DNA from: Rivularia sp. PCC 7116
GTDB lineage: Bacteria > Cyanobacteriota > Cyanobacteriia > Cyanobacteriales > Nostocaceae
Assembly: GCF_000316665.1 (NCBI RefSeq)
Contig: NC_019678.1
Location: 4,402,001 to 4,466,000 of the forward strand
DNA length: 64,000 bases
Reading direction: 5' to 3'
Below, piece by piece: positions 27,331 to 35,776 of this stretch. A model generated the notes under the pieces. That model was given only the letters and a program-made list of their open reading frames with translations. It was not told where the DNA came from and ran no database searches. Each line of letters opens with the position of its first letter. The first letter of the stretch is position 1. A program made the position numbers and the translations under genes.

Positions 27331-27643
27331 AGAAAATTTAGTAGTTAGTAGTTAAAAGTTAGGTGTTAAGGAAAAAACTAAGTTCTTTTGATGAAAGTAA
27401 CGATTTTCCGGGATGATATCAGCAATAAACTAGGGTTTTCAAAATATTGCAAGATGTAACGAGTTAATACCATTTGCTTGTAAAGCTGCGACAATTAAAA
27501 TGTAAGCAGGTTCGGCTTTGTTTGGGTAGCTATGCTTTAGAGTAAGGGCTATTTAGCGCAACCCCATATAGCATTCTTACAAAAATAAAAATCTAAAACT
27601 AGAATTTTAATCTCAATGCCCTACATTCAATTCCGAATCAACT
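27331..27643. other. 313-bp spacer between pecE and pecF
   Basis: AT-rich DNA with TTAGTAGTTA-type short repeats near pecF, and a stretch at about 27525-27580 (GGGTAGCTATGC, GGGCTATTTAGCGCAACCCC) related to the repeats near 26700-26790. No ORF is supported. Confidence 0.4.
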
Positions 27644-28414
27644 TTAAAGTTGAATTAATAAATCATCAATTGATTTAAAAATTAACTGTGATGTTTCTGT
27701 TTCGTTGGTATCGCTATCTATCAAAGTTTCTAAAATTCGCTTCAGATTTAGCAGCTTTAAACTATTAGGAACTTTGGCACTGAGAATAGCTTCTACTGCC
27801 TGACGGTGTGCAACTGCACCTAAATCGAAAATTGCAGCCCAACGCACGTACATATTTTCATGATTGAGGTATTTGAGAATGCGATTAAGATATTGTGGCT
27901 GTTGAGTCAAAACATAAAAATATCGCGCTGCCGCACACTGTACTCTTTCAGAAGAATCATTTAAATAAGGTCTAATTAAAGAATCGGCTGCATCTACTTT
28001 TAAAGTTGCTAATGCTTCAATCAAAGCCTCATATGGCTGTTTTTGATTGGATTGCATCATCTCTAATAGAGGATTTACAGCCCTTCTATCGCCAATAGCA
28101 GCTAAAGCTTGAATTGCTGCTTCTCGCAAGCGAAAATCATCGCAATCGCAAGCTTTGATTAATGATTCGACAGCTTGAGGATTCTTTAATTGTCCTAATG
28201 CTCGTGCAGCTTGACGACGAAGGGGATATCCTCCCGAAGGGATGCGGTAGCGCTCATCAAACAAAGCTTCACATAAAGCCGCACAACTTTCTTGCACTTG
28301 ATGCTTTCCCAACCACCATGCAGCATAATAGCGAATTTGATTATCTTCACTTTGCAAAGCTGTTTGTGCCGCTTCCGCAGAAAAGATTGGTTCGTTAGAG
28401 TAAGTAGCAGTCAT
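27644..28414 (-). CDS. pecE: Phycoerythrocyanin alpha-subunit lyase-isomerase, subunit E
   Basis: 256 residues of HEAT-like repeats, paralogous to CpcE (YYAAWWLGKHQV, GGYPLRRQAARALGQLK). It forms the heterodimer with PecF that binds and isomerises the bilin on PecA. The presence of pecE/pecF together with pecA/pecB means the organism makes phycoerythrocyanin, absorbing green-yellow light around the 570-nm region at the rod tips. Heptamer arrays follow and precede it. Confidence 0.94.
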   Translation of the reverse strand: MTATYSNEPIFSAEAAQTALQSEDNQIRYYAAWWLGKHQVQESCAALCEALFDERYRIPSGGYPLRRQAARALGQLKNPQAVESLIKACDCDDFRLREAAIQALAAIGDRRAVNPLLEMMQSNQKQPYEALIEALATLKVDAADSLIRPYLNDSSERVQCAAARYFYVLTQQPQYLNRILKYLNHENMYVRWAAIFDLGAVAHRQAVEAILSAKVPNSLKLLNLKRILETLIDSDTNETETSQLIFKSIDDLLIQL

Positions 28415-28740
28415 AAAAATTGGTAATTGGTAATTGAGAAATGGGGAATTGGTAATTTGGCATAGGGAATTGGTAATTGGTAATTGGGATTGGGAATTAA
28501 GAATTGAAAATGGCGAGGGAATATCTTGCTCCCACTACAAGTAATTTACAAATCTTTCTCTTTTTTCATCTATAGCGATTTTCATGCTTAGTAGAATACA
28601 TGCTTGTGGAATAGGCATCCTTGCCCATCTGAATTCCAACAATTTTTTTGTATTAAATTCAACCCAAAAGCGCTATATTACCCATTACCTATTACCTATT
28701 ACCTATTACCTATTACCCATTACCAATCCCCCTTCAGATT
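28415..28740. other. 326-bp spacer between pecC and pecE: STRR arrays and a MITE-like element
   Basis: Two heptamer arrays (28420-28500 in TTGGTAA orientation, 28677-28731 in TTACCTA orientation) flank an element at 28570-28677. The two arrays are inverted with respect to each other and could pair in the mRNA. Confidence 0.7.
28570..28677. repeat. MITE-like element with CTATAGCGATTTT ends, copy 1
   Basis: Left end CTATAGCGATTTT, right end AAAAGCGCTATA, inverted with one mismatch in the shared 12 bases. The 108-bp element has no coding capacity. The same type of ends bounds 31696-31825. Confidence 0.55.
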
Positions 28741-29577
28741 CTAAGCTTGTGAAATTTTGGTTATCTTACCACCGCGCTTGTGAATTTCTTGGTATGTTTC
28801 AGAAAGACGGTTGTAAGGTACGGTATAAACTTGTCTGCTGCGACGTACTGCTACTTTGGTATTGCGTCCACCTGCTATGACTTCAATCACAAACATTCGA
28901 TTGTCTCCTCTAATTGCGGAGCTAATTAAGGTTGGTGCTGTTGATGTAAAGCTTGAAGATGGAGAAGTTGGCGGTATAATCATGTTCGCTTGGTTTTTGG
29001 AAATTTGTCCGCGCAAGCGTGAATTTTTACCACCGTATTGGGCGTTATCGCTGTTACTAAATCCTCTATGTAATGCAAATATGCGGTTATAGCCTACGGT
29101 TTTCATGCCGGGAATTGAGCTAAATCCACGGTAGTAAGGAACGGTATAATTTCCGAAGGCGTTTTCGTATTCCGAGCTATAGATATATGATTCAATATCT
29201 GCATCGTAGCCATTAGAGGCGTAGAGATCTGTATGATAAGCGATTTCTGATTGATCGTAAGGAGCACGTCCAAGCAAGTGCTTGTAGTTTAATTCAATAA
29301 ACCTTACCTGTGAATTACTTTGAAAAAAGCATTCTTTGTAAAAATCAGATTTTGCTAAGGTTTCTATAAACTGCCGCACGGTTGTCTTACCGTCACGTAA
29401 CAAAGACTCGGCACTAGTAAATTTCTCACTAGCATATACTCCTTGACGACCGAAAATATGGGTGTAAGCAGCTTTAAAGACTAGCTGTAAATCGTCTTCA
29501 CTCCAGTATTGACGCAGTTCTACTTTATTCTCAACTGCATCTCTAATTGCTAATCTATCTGCAACCGAACTAGTCAT
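28741..29577 (-). CDS. pecC: Phycoerythrocyanin-associated rod linker
   Basis: 278 residues. PBS linker domain at about 20-180 ([48 protein letters not shown]) and CpcD domain at about 220-278 ([30 protein letters not shown]). It joins the phycoerythrocyanin hexamer to the outer end of the phycocyanin rod. It is closely similar to CpcC. AGGAAG lies upstream of the ATG. The 499-base spacer to pecA is unusually long. Confidence 0.95.
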   Translation of the reverse strand: MTSSVADRLAIRDAVENKVELRQYWSEDDLQLVFKAAYTHIFGRQGVYASEKFTSAESLLRDGKTTVRQFIETLAKSDFYKECFFQSNSQVRFIELNYKHLLGRAPYDQSEIAYHTDLYASNGYDADIESYIYSSEYENAFGNYTVPYYRGFSSIPGMKTVGYNRIFALHRGFSNSDNAQYGGKNSRLRGQISKNQANMIIPPTSPSSSFTSTAPTLISSAIRGDNRMFVIEVIAGGRNTKVAVRRSRQVYTVPYNRLSETYQEIHKRGGKITKISQA

Positions 29578-30076
29578 ATTTACAATTCTTCCTTTTTCTT
29601 ACGGGTTTTTTATTGAGCGTAGAGAATTAATTTTCTTAGAGAGTTTTTCTTGGAGACATCTTCTTGGAGGATGTTTGAAAAGATTGTTTTTAATACAATT
29701 CTTGGATTATCCCCCTTCACCCCTTATCCTCAGCTACCGCGTACACACATCTCATAAAATTTCCCTAAATGCTGCTTTTAAAAGAGGATTTATTGACTTT
29801 TTGCAATTAATTGAGGCTCTGCCTCTAATACTTTGACAGAAGGCAGAGCTTCCCCCAAATTTTTTCCAAACCTGAAGCTGTAAACAAGTTTGGGTATGGA
29901 TTTCTTCTTAAAAAGTCCGCTATTTAGGCTTATACAAGGAAACCTGATTTCTAGAAATTATGAAGCAATATCCGCTTTCTTAATCTCGAAGAAACCAGGT
30001 TTTCAGTGTTTCACAATCGGAGCTTAGGGATAAATAAGCAGGGTTGTCTTAACTCAAGACTCTTAACTCAAAACTC
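29578..30076. other. 499-bp spacer between pecA and pecC with hairpins
   Basis: Contains inverted pairs GCTCTGCC / GGCAGAGC (about 29815-29851) and AAACCTGATTTCT / AGAAACCAGGTTT (about 29940-30003); the second resembles a widespread cyanobacterial repeat. By analogy with the cpcA-cpcC junction, hairpins here may limit read-through into pecC. Confidence 0.5.
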
Positions 30077-30565
30077 TTAACTTAATGCATTAATTGCATA
30101 GTTGATGTAAATGTTGGCTTCTCCAGCAACATCTCCACTCAAGCCATGATTATCGCGGACAAATTCTAAAGCAGCTACATACCAGCTAGGAGATAGACCT
30201 AGAGCGGCATTCAATTCGCTTAATCCAGCAACAACATATTCATCTAAAGGACCAGTACCGCCAACTACACAGCAATAGCTGATAGTGCGTAAGTAGTGGT
30301 CAATATCGCGCACGCACTTGTTTTTGCCTTCGGTGGTAGATGCGTATTGTGGTCCCTGCATTTGGGTGGTGTAGGGAAACTTTTGGTATACGTGATTTGC
30401 TGCTGCTTCTGCCCATTTTTGACCATTCTGCGAAAACGCTTTGGCTGCTTCTAGACCTGCTTTTGCGCGGTTAAAACGACCGAATACACCTTGCATTTCG
30501 GTGTTGCTTAAGTAAGAGCCGCGAACGTCTGCGGTTGATATTGCTTCAGTCAAAGGTGTTTTCAT
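30077..30565 (-). CDS. pecA: Phycoerythrocyanin alpha subunit
   Basis: 162 residues, the same length as CpcA. Cys84 (NKCVRD) is the phycoviolobilin site filled by PecE/Pec[16 protein letters not shown] and [20 protein letters not shown] are characteristic of PecA rather than CpcA. It pairs with PecB to build the distal rod disc. Confidence 0.96.
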   Translation of the reverse strand: MKTPLTEAISTADVRGSYLSNTEMQGVFGRFNRAKAGLEAAKAFSQNGQKWAEAAANHVYQKFPYTTQMQGPQYASTTEGKNKCVRDIDHYLRTISYCCVVGGTGPLDEYVVAGLSELNAALGLSPSWYVAALEFVRDNHGLSGDVAGEANIYINYAINALS

Positions 30566-30702
30566 AATTCAAGTATTCCTCTATTCCGGTAAAGTTTGTA
30601 AAAAAATCTGCGTGTATTTTTCGACTACACAAGCTATGGCGATTTGTCGTTACGAATGACTATAAATCGCTCTCAAGAAAAGTGTTATTCAGACTAAGTC
30701 TA

Positions 30703-31221
30703 TTAGACTACAGCAGAAGCAGCACGGTCAAAGTAGCTTCCTAGTTCAGACATTAATTGACTGCAATCACCTTTGGTAATGTTGTTAGAATCATTAGCAA
30801 TTTGGATAGCAGAATCTTTCATTTTTTGGATTCCTGAAGCCACAGCATCACCAGGGGTACCCAAAGCCTGATAAGTTTCTCTCAAACCGTTCAAGCAACG
30901 GTCATCCATTGCGCTGGTATCTCCGGAAAGTACGGAATAGGTAACGTAACGAAGAATGAATCCCATATCGCGAATACAAGCAGCTTGATTGCGGTTGTGG
31001 AAACAAGCACCACCTGCATTAAAGATTTGCGGACGCTCTGCAACTAAACCACGGTAAGCGTTTGCCACTATCGAAGAAGCGTTACTGCTGAGTCTGTTAA
31101 CTATATCTAAACGCTTATTGCTATCAGCAACCATTGCTGATAATCCATTGATTTCATCGCTACTCAGGTAAGAACCTTTCTTATCAGCTTGTTCAACAAC
31201 TTTAGAAAAAGCATCAAGCAT
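30703..31221 (-). CDS. pecB: Phycoerythrocyanin beta subunit
   Basis: 172 residues with Cys82 (AACIRD) and Cys153 (GDCSQL) for two phycocyanobilins. The [13 protein letters not shown] stretch marks it as PecB; residue 72 is Ala where CpcB has Asn. GAGGAG precedes the ATG. It is the first gene of the pec operon, so the promoter must lie in the upstream 950-base spacer. In other cyanobacteria this operon is expressed more in low or green light. Confidence 0.96.
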   Translation of the reverse strand: MLDAFSKVVEQADKKGSYLSSDEINGLSAMVADSNKRLDIVNRLSSNASSIVANAYRGLVAERPQIFNAGGACFHNRNQAACIRDMGFILRYVTYSVLSGDTSAMDDRCLNGLRETYQALGTPGDAVASGIQKMKDSAIQIANDSNNITKGDCSQLMSELGSYFDRAASAVV

Positions 31222-32169
31222 TTTTAATTATCTCCTCAAGTTTATTGCAGCTATTTCAAGCTTTTTTATTGACTTTAAATCGGTTTATAGCAGTTAAATT
31301 TTCCAGCAAAAAATTAGCCAATATCTGGTAACTTTTGCGCTCTAACGAATAGTTAACTGCGCTGCCTCGTGCAAATCAGTCGTCCAGAAAGACTTTAATT
31401 TTTTGCTTAATTTGTAATTGCTTTTAAAACCTTGTTCGTATTGTATATATGGCTTGAACTTTTTTTTGATTAAGTTTATTAACAAAAAAAAATATCCGTC
31501 TAATTTGCTCTAACTTCTTATATGCAAGGCTTTGAAGGTCATACTTTCTAAAAACCCTTTACATTCAGATACCTTTCTTTACTCGGATTTACACTTGCTT
31601 TTTGCTGCAAATAATTTATTAAAAAATATAACTTGTATTTTTATTTATTAAGTAAATACTTGCAGGCAACTATTGTTAAGTCTAAAGGACTTACGCTATA
31701 GCGATTTTGAGTTGAGTGAAGTGGATAATTAAACCTCACCCCTTCCCCTCTCGTTAATAAGGAGAGGGGTTTAAACAGGACAGGGTTAGGTTAAAGCTGA
31801 TTACATACAAGCGAAATTCGCTATATTTTAAATCAAAGCCTCTGGCTGAATAAATATTTCCCAGATTGACTACTGGTAATAGATTTTGAGGAGTATGCCG
31901 TCAGTTATTTGCAAATATACAGAATATAATCTTAAATTGACAACTTCATGACGTTCAAAGTACTAAAAATAACTTTTTTTTTCTTCAGTATCTATCAAAA
32001 TATATAGTTAAGATTGGATTATGCTAATATCCGACGAAAATCCTGCTGTTACCGGGATTATTGCTAAAATTTCCAATTAATACAATATTTGGAAAATAAT
32101 TGATTTATGTAAAGATGAATTCTAAAACTTAGAAAAATAATTGATATTTTTTTATTTTTTCTAAATTAG
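31222..32169. other. 948-bp region upstream of pecB: pec promoter and a repeat element
   Basis: AT-rich, no ORF. It should hold the pec promoter and leader. The element at 31696-31825 is the only clear structure; the rest shows nothing recognisable. Confidence 0.5.
31696..31825. repeat. MITE-like element with CTATAGCGATTTT ends, copy 2
   Basis: Left end CTATAGCGATTTT, right end AAATTCGCTATA. The core contains a CCCCTCTC / GAGAGGGG hairpin within text of the widely dispersed CTCACCCCTTCCCCTCTC type. About 130 bp, non-coding, some 475 bases upstream of pecB. Confidence 0.55.
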
Positions 32170-33099
32170 CTAGCGTCGTCTCAGAACTTGTAATAAAGTC
32201 GAAAGCACTTGAGGAAGAGGTGCAATAACTTCAACTAAATTGTTAGTTACCGGATGTTTTAACTGAAGTTTCCAAGCGTGTAAAGCTTGTCCAGGTAAGT
32301 TCACTCCTACCGAACGATTGGAACTATAAACAGAATCTCCGACGATGGGATGACCTATTTGAGCGCTATGGACGCGAATTTGATGAGTACGTCCAGTTTC
32401 TAGCTGAAAGTGCATTAATGTATAATTTCCCAGTCGCTCTTTGATTTGCCAGTGAGTTACGGCTTCTCTTCCACCCTTCTCCACCGGGACAACTGCCATT
32501 TTTTTGCGTTCTTTTGGATGGCGACCTATAGGTAAATTTATGGTGCCTTCTGGTTGCTTAGTTGCACCATATACTACACCAAGATATTCTCTGCGGGCTG
32601 TTTTAGCTTTTAGTTGCGCTTGTAAGCTGTGATGGGCTAATTCTGTTTTAGCGATCGCAATTGCTCCGGTGGTATCTTTATCAAGTCTATGAACAATTCC
32701 GGGACGTTGAACGCCGCCAATTCCTGGTAAATTAGGGCAATGAGCTAAAACTGCATTAACCAAAGTTCCATTTGGATGCCCTGGAGCCGGATGAACTACT
32801 AAACCGGCTGGTTTATTTAAAATAAGTATTTGCTCGTCTTCATACAGAATATCTAAAGGTATATTTTCCGGCTGTAATTCTAAAGGCTGGGCTGTTGGTA
32901 TTTCTAAAACAATCAAATCTCCCTGCTTGAGAGAATTTTTTTTGGAGTTACAAATTTCACCATTAAGTTTGACATGCCCTTGTTCAATCAATTGTTGAAT
33001 TCTCGAACGAGATAAATCAAGCTTTTTCCCAGAAAGATAACTATCCAAACGCGAACTATTTTGTTCTACTTCTAAAGAGATTGATTGACTTGATATCAT
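32170..33099 (-). CDS. RluA-family (RluD-like) 23S rRNA pseudouridine synthase
   Basis: 309 residues from the ATG at 33099; a start at 33192 would add 31 residues encoded by heptamer repeat DNA and is rejected. An S4 RNA-binding domain is at about 15-75 (RLDSYLSGKKLDLSRSRIQQLI), then the catalytic motif HRLDKDTTG, whose Asp is the nucleophile, and LETGRTHQIRVH. It converts uridines to pseudouridine in 23S rRNA, probably at the sites handled by RluD. It is a single-gene unit. Confidence 0.92.
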   Translation of the reverse strand: MISSQSISLEVEQNSSRLDSYLSGKKLDLSRSRIQQLIEQGHVKLNGEICNSKKNSLKQGDLIVLEIPTAQPLELQPENIPLDILYEDEQILILNKPAGLVVHPAPGHPNGTLVNAVLAHCPNLPGIGGVQRPGIVHRLDKDTTGAIAIAKTELAHHSLQAQLKAKTARREYLGVVYGATKQPEGTINLPIGRHPKERKKMAVVPVEKGGREAVTHWQIKERLGNYTLMHFQLETGRTHQIRVHSAQIGHPIVGDSVYSSNRSVGVNLPGQALHAWKLQLKHPVTNNLVEVIAPLPQVLSTLLQVLRRR

Positions 33100-34139
33100 G
33101 TTTAGCAATTTAGACGTAATATCATGTTCGGTTAAACAGCTATTATATCTGTGAAGGCTGGTAATGGGTAATGGGTAATTGTTAATAAACAACTATTAAA
33201 ACCTCAAAGTAGTGCTTTGTATCAATTGTGAAGGGTATATAGTAATTCAAATATTTTCTACCCCATCTACCTCTTGTTCCCAGGAGCATCCTAATTATGC
33301 AAAAAGCCCGCAGACTAAAAGCCTGGGGCTAATAGTACCAAGCCCACCTCCGTGGGCTTCGTTTATGTAGCCGCACCCTTGCAGGGTGTCGGGTAAAATG
33401 TTTGTTCAAAATCGGGATGCTCCCCCTCTCCCTCTCTCCTTGACTCACCAGGCAATTTGAGTTTGGTGCAGTACCAGGCTTCTCGGAACTTTTGCAACCA
33501 CTTTAATTGTCTTTAATAGCAATAACCATCAGTTGAAGACAGTTTTTTAGTTAGTAATGATACATTCCGAAAAATTTGATCGTAACTGATTGGGTTATTA
33601 CTAATTCTTAATTGAGTTACACTAAAAGCAAAAATAATCGGTAATTTTATTTTATATTTGGTTAGCCAATGCTTCGTCAATATATCGAAATCAATGTATT
33701 TAATCGAATATTTAGAGGTGATATTTAAGCTGCTAAAACACAAAATTCAATATTTACGTATTAAGTAGCACTTCATTTTACAATCAGATTTATTTTAGAA
33801 TGATTTATGTAAGGCTATTCAAGCATAATTTACAAAAAGCACCATTACCTATGTATTATTTTTTACTTCTATGTCATCACTAAATAATTTACTAGCGGTT
33901 GCAGTTAAACTGTTTCAGAATTCAAAAATTATTTTTAAATTTTAAAGTTTCCCTATATATTTCGGCTCAAAGTTACGCTATAAATTGTTCTACTATTTAA
34001 ATAGGGGCAATATAAGGAACGCAAGATTTATCATACCAACTATCTTAGAAATTGATTTGACTGTTTATTAGACATTCCTTACTTTTTTTTATTTAGTCAA
34101 AGCACGCCTGTTAATAACTGGAAGCCAAGTTTATTCGAT
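33100..34139. other. 1.0-kb intergenic region with a full MITE-like element
   Basis: It begins with a short heptamer array (33163-33182), then the element at 33283-33423. The remainder is AT-rich DNA leading to the response regulator gene. A minus-strand frame at 33513-33743 is not convincing as a gene. Confidence 0.5.
33283..33423. repeat. Hairpin-rich MITE-like element, full copy
   Basis: 141 bp bounded by the 9-bp inverted repeats GGAGCATCC / GGATGCTCC. Inside are three hairpins in order: GCCCGCAGACTAAAAGCCTG-type stem, AGCCCACCTCCGTGGGCT and CACCCTTGCAGGGTG. Then comes the TCGGGTAAA..TTTGTTCAAA tract. The same parts occur in the same order at 40911-41028 and, inverted, at 53839-53980. 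Confidence 0.8.
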
Positions 34140-34913
34140 ATGCAAAATAATCAATCATCTTTACAGCAACATCATCTGTTCGATTTTGGGGACGAATATC
34201 AAACAAAAGATATTCACTTAAACGATATTAACGATAATGATAACAATAACGATAATTATTTTAATCAAAATTATGCAGAGTTTGGCGTTAAAAATCAAGA
34301 TTTAGATAATTCTACGCTAAACCTATCTCAACCTTATGAAGAGCCAGATGTTGATAATGGTTTATACGATAATCAAAATAATTTTTTAAATACGACGATT
34401 CATTATGATGATAACTATTATGAAGACGATGAAAATGAAATTCACTATCTGAACTTCATTAAAAAAGCAGAAATAGCAGTTTCTCAACAGAATGCTATAG
34501 AAAGCAAAAATCACCGTTATGGCGATTATCAACAAGAGGAAAATCTTAAGACTTATACAATAGTTTGTGTTGATGACAGTAGGGCAGTGGTAAATGCCAT
34601 CAAAATGTATTTAGATGATAATCTATTTTGTGTAGTTGGTATCAACGATCCATTAAAAGCTCTAATGCAGGTTGTTCGTTTAAAACCCGATTTAATTTTA
34701 TTAGATATAACCATGCCAACATTAGACGGGTATGAATTATGTTCTCTGTTGCGGAAACATTCTTCTTTGAAAGAAACACCGATAATTATGGTGACGGGGA
34801 AAAAAGGAATTATTAATAGAGTTAAAGCCAAAATGGTGAAAGCGTCGGATTACATTACCAAACCTTTTCAGAAAAAAGATTTACTGAAAGTGATTTTTAA
34901 ATACATCGTGTAA
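34140..34913 (+). CDS. Orphan PatA-type response regulator with Asn/Asp-rich N-terminus
   Basis: 257 residues. The first 130 are low complexity, very rich in Asn, Asp and Gln (for example NDNDNNNDNYFNQNY). The receiver domain (about 138-255) has VCVDDS, phospho-acceptor Asp in LILLDITMP, and the Thr/Lys pair in MVTGKK...YITKPF. It is strikingly similar to the receiver of the PATAN protein at 41.7 kb (shared DPLKALMQ-like, LDGYELCSLLRKHS and RAKAKMV-type stretches). There is no PATAN domain and no output domain. It is probably a paralogue that kept the receiver and gained a disordered N-terminus. It probably works with the nearby chemotaxis-type histidine kinase. Confidence 0.85.
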   Translation: MQNNQSSLQQHHLFDFGDEYQTKDIHLNDINDNDNNNDNYFNQNYAEFGVKNQDLDNSTLNLSQPYEEPDVDNGLYDNQNNFLNTTIHYDDNYYEDDENEIHYLNFIKKAEIAVSQQNAIESKNHRYGDYQQEENLKTYTIVCVDDSRAVVNAIKMYLDDNLFCVVGINDPLKALMQVVRLKPDLILLDITMPTLDGYELCSLLRKHSSLKETPIIMVTGKKGIINRVKAKMVKASDYITKPFQKKDLLKVIFKYIV

Positions 34914-35063
34914 TTAGCTATCCGAGGTTATACGAAAGATACGAATAATAAAGTTGAAAAAGAAAACGGCAAGCATACTTTATTTTCCTCAGTGGTTATA
35001 CTGTAATGCAGTTTGCTGAAGGTTAAGTGTATAACAGTACTGATAGTGTTATACAAAAGCTTT

Positions 35064-35705
35064 ATGAAAAGTCATTACTCAAACTTCTGGTTAAGATTTG
35101 CAAAAATTATTAGTTACAGGTTTGCTTCGACAACATCTTTAACATTGCTGTGCTTCTCACCACTGATAATTAATATCACCACAGCCTCGGCACAAATAAG
35201 CGAAAATGCGGTAGTTCAAAAAACAGGTACTGTAAGCATCAAGGATATAGTATCTACCTTGATTCAAGTATTGCGGAGTGAAGATATGGAAGCCAGGGTT
35301 AATGCTGCGCGTGCATTAGGTGGAATGGGAACCCAAGCCAAGATAGCTGAGCCAGCTTTGATGGTAGCCTTAAATGATAGCGAGTCTAAAGTACGCTACA
35401 CCGCCGCGACTGCTTTAGCAAATATTGGTGGGGATACCCAGTCTGCTTTGCCTGCGTTGCAGGAAGCTTTACAAAATGAATCGAAGTGGATTCGTAACGA
35501 TGCTGCTTCGGCTTTGAGCAATGTTGCATTAAACATGCAAACACAGTCACGTGGTTTAGAAACAAAGGAATTAAATCAAGCAATTAAGGATTTAGAGAAG
35601 ACATTAGAAGTTATGGGAAACTCGGATTATGAGATTTCCCCGCAAGTTGTGAAGTCTATTAATAATTCGTTGGATTATTTGAAGAGGGAAAGGTTGCGGG
35701 GGTAG
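35064..35705 (+). CDS. Secreted HEAT-repeat protein
   Basis: 213 residues from the ATG at 35064; a TTG upstream at 35013 is less likely. A signal peptide (hydrophobic TSLTLLCFSPLIINI, cleavage after ASA before QIS) sends it out of the cytoplasm. Three HEAT/PBS-lyase-like repeats follow (ARVNAARALGGMG, VRYTAATALANIG, IRNDAASALSNVA). The helical C-terminal module (LNQAIKDLEKTLEVMG..., ending NNSLDYLKRERL) aligns with residues just before the membrane span of the HEAT-NACHT protein at 49.6 kb. It is not one of the bilin lyases despite the repeat type. Confidence 0.8.
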   Translation: MKSHYSNFWLRFAKIISYRFASTTSLTLLCFSPLIINITTASAQISENAVVQKTGTVSIKDIVSTLIQVLRSEDMEARVNAARALGGMGTQAKIAEPALMVALNDSESKVRYTAATALANIGGDTQSALPALQEALQNESKWIRNDAASALSNVALNMQTQSRGLETKELNQAIKDLEKTLEVMGNSDYEISPQVVKSINNSLDYLKRERLRG

Positions 35706-35714
35706 TTGAGGTTT

Positions 35715-35775
35715 GGATTAGCCCTCACCCTCGAAGGGTGGAGCTACAATTACGAAGCCCACCTGCGTGGGCTAG
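35715..35775. repeat. Partial copy of the hairpin-rich repeat, left of the 426-residue gene
   Basis: CACCCTCGAAGGGTG and AGCCCACCTGCGTGGGCT hairpins, directly between the stop codons of the HEAT gene and the convergent membrane protein gene. May serve as a shared terminator. Confidence 0.6.
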
Positions 35776-35776
35776 A

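Noticed and set aside
33513-33743. 76-codon minus-strand frame in the 1-kb spacer upstream of the orphan response regulator
   Set aside because: No ribosome site, AT-driven composition, no recognisable motif; it looks like a chance frame.
35064-35705. HEAT-repeat protein as another phycobilin lyase subunit
   Set aside because: It has a signal peptide, only three repeats and a tail matching the HEAT-NACHT protein, and lacks CpcE/CpcF/PecE/PecF blocks.
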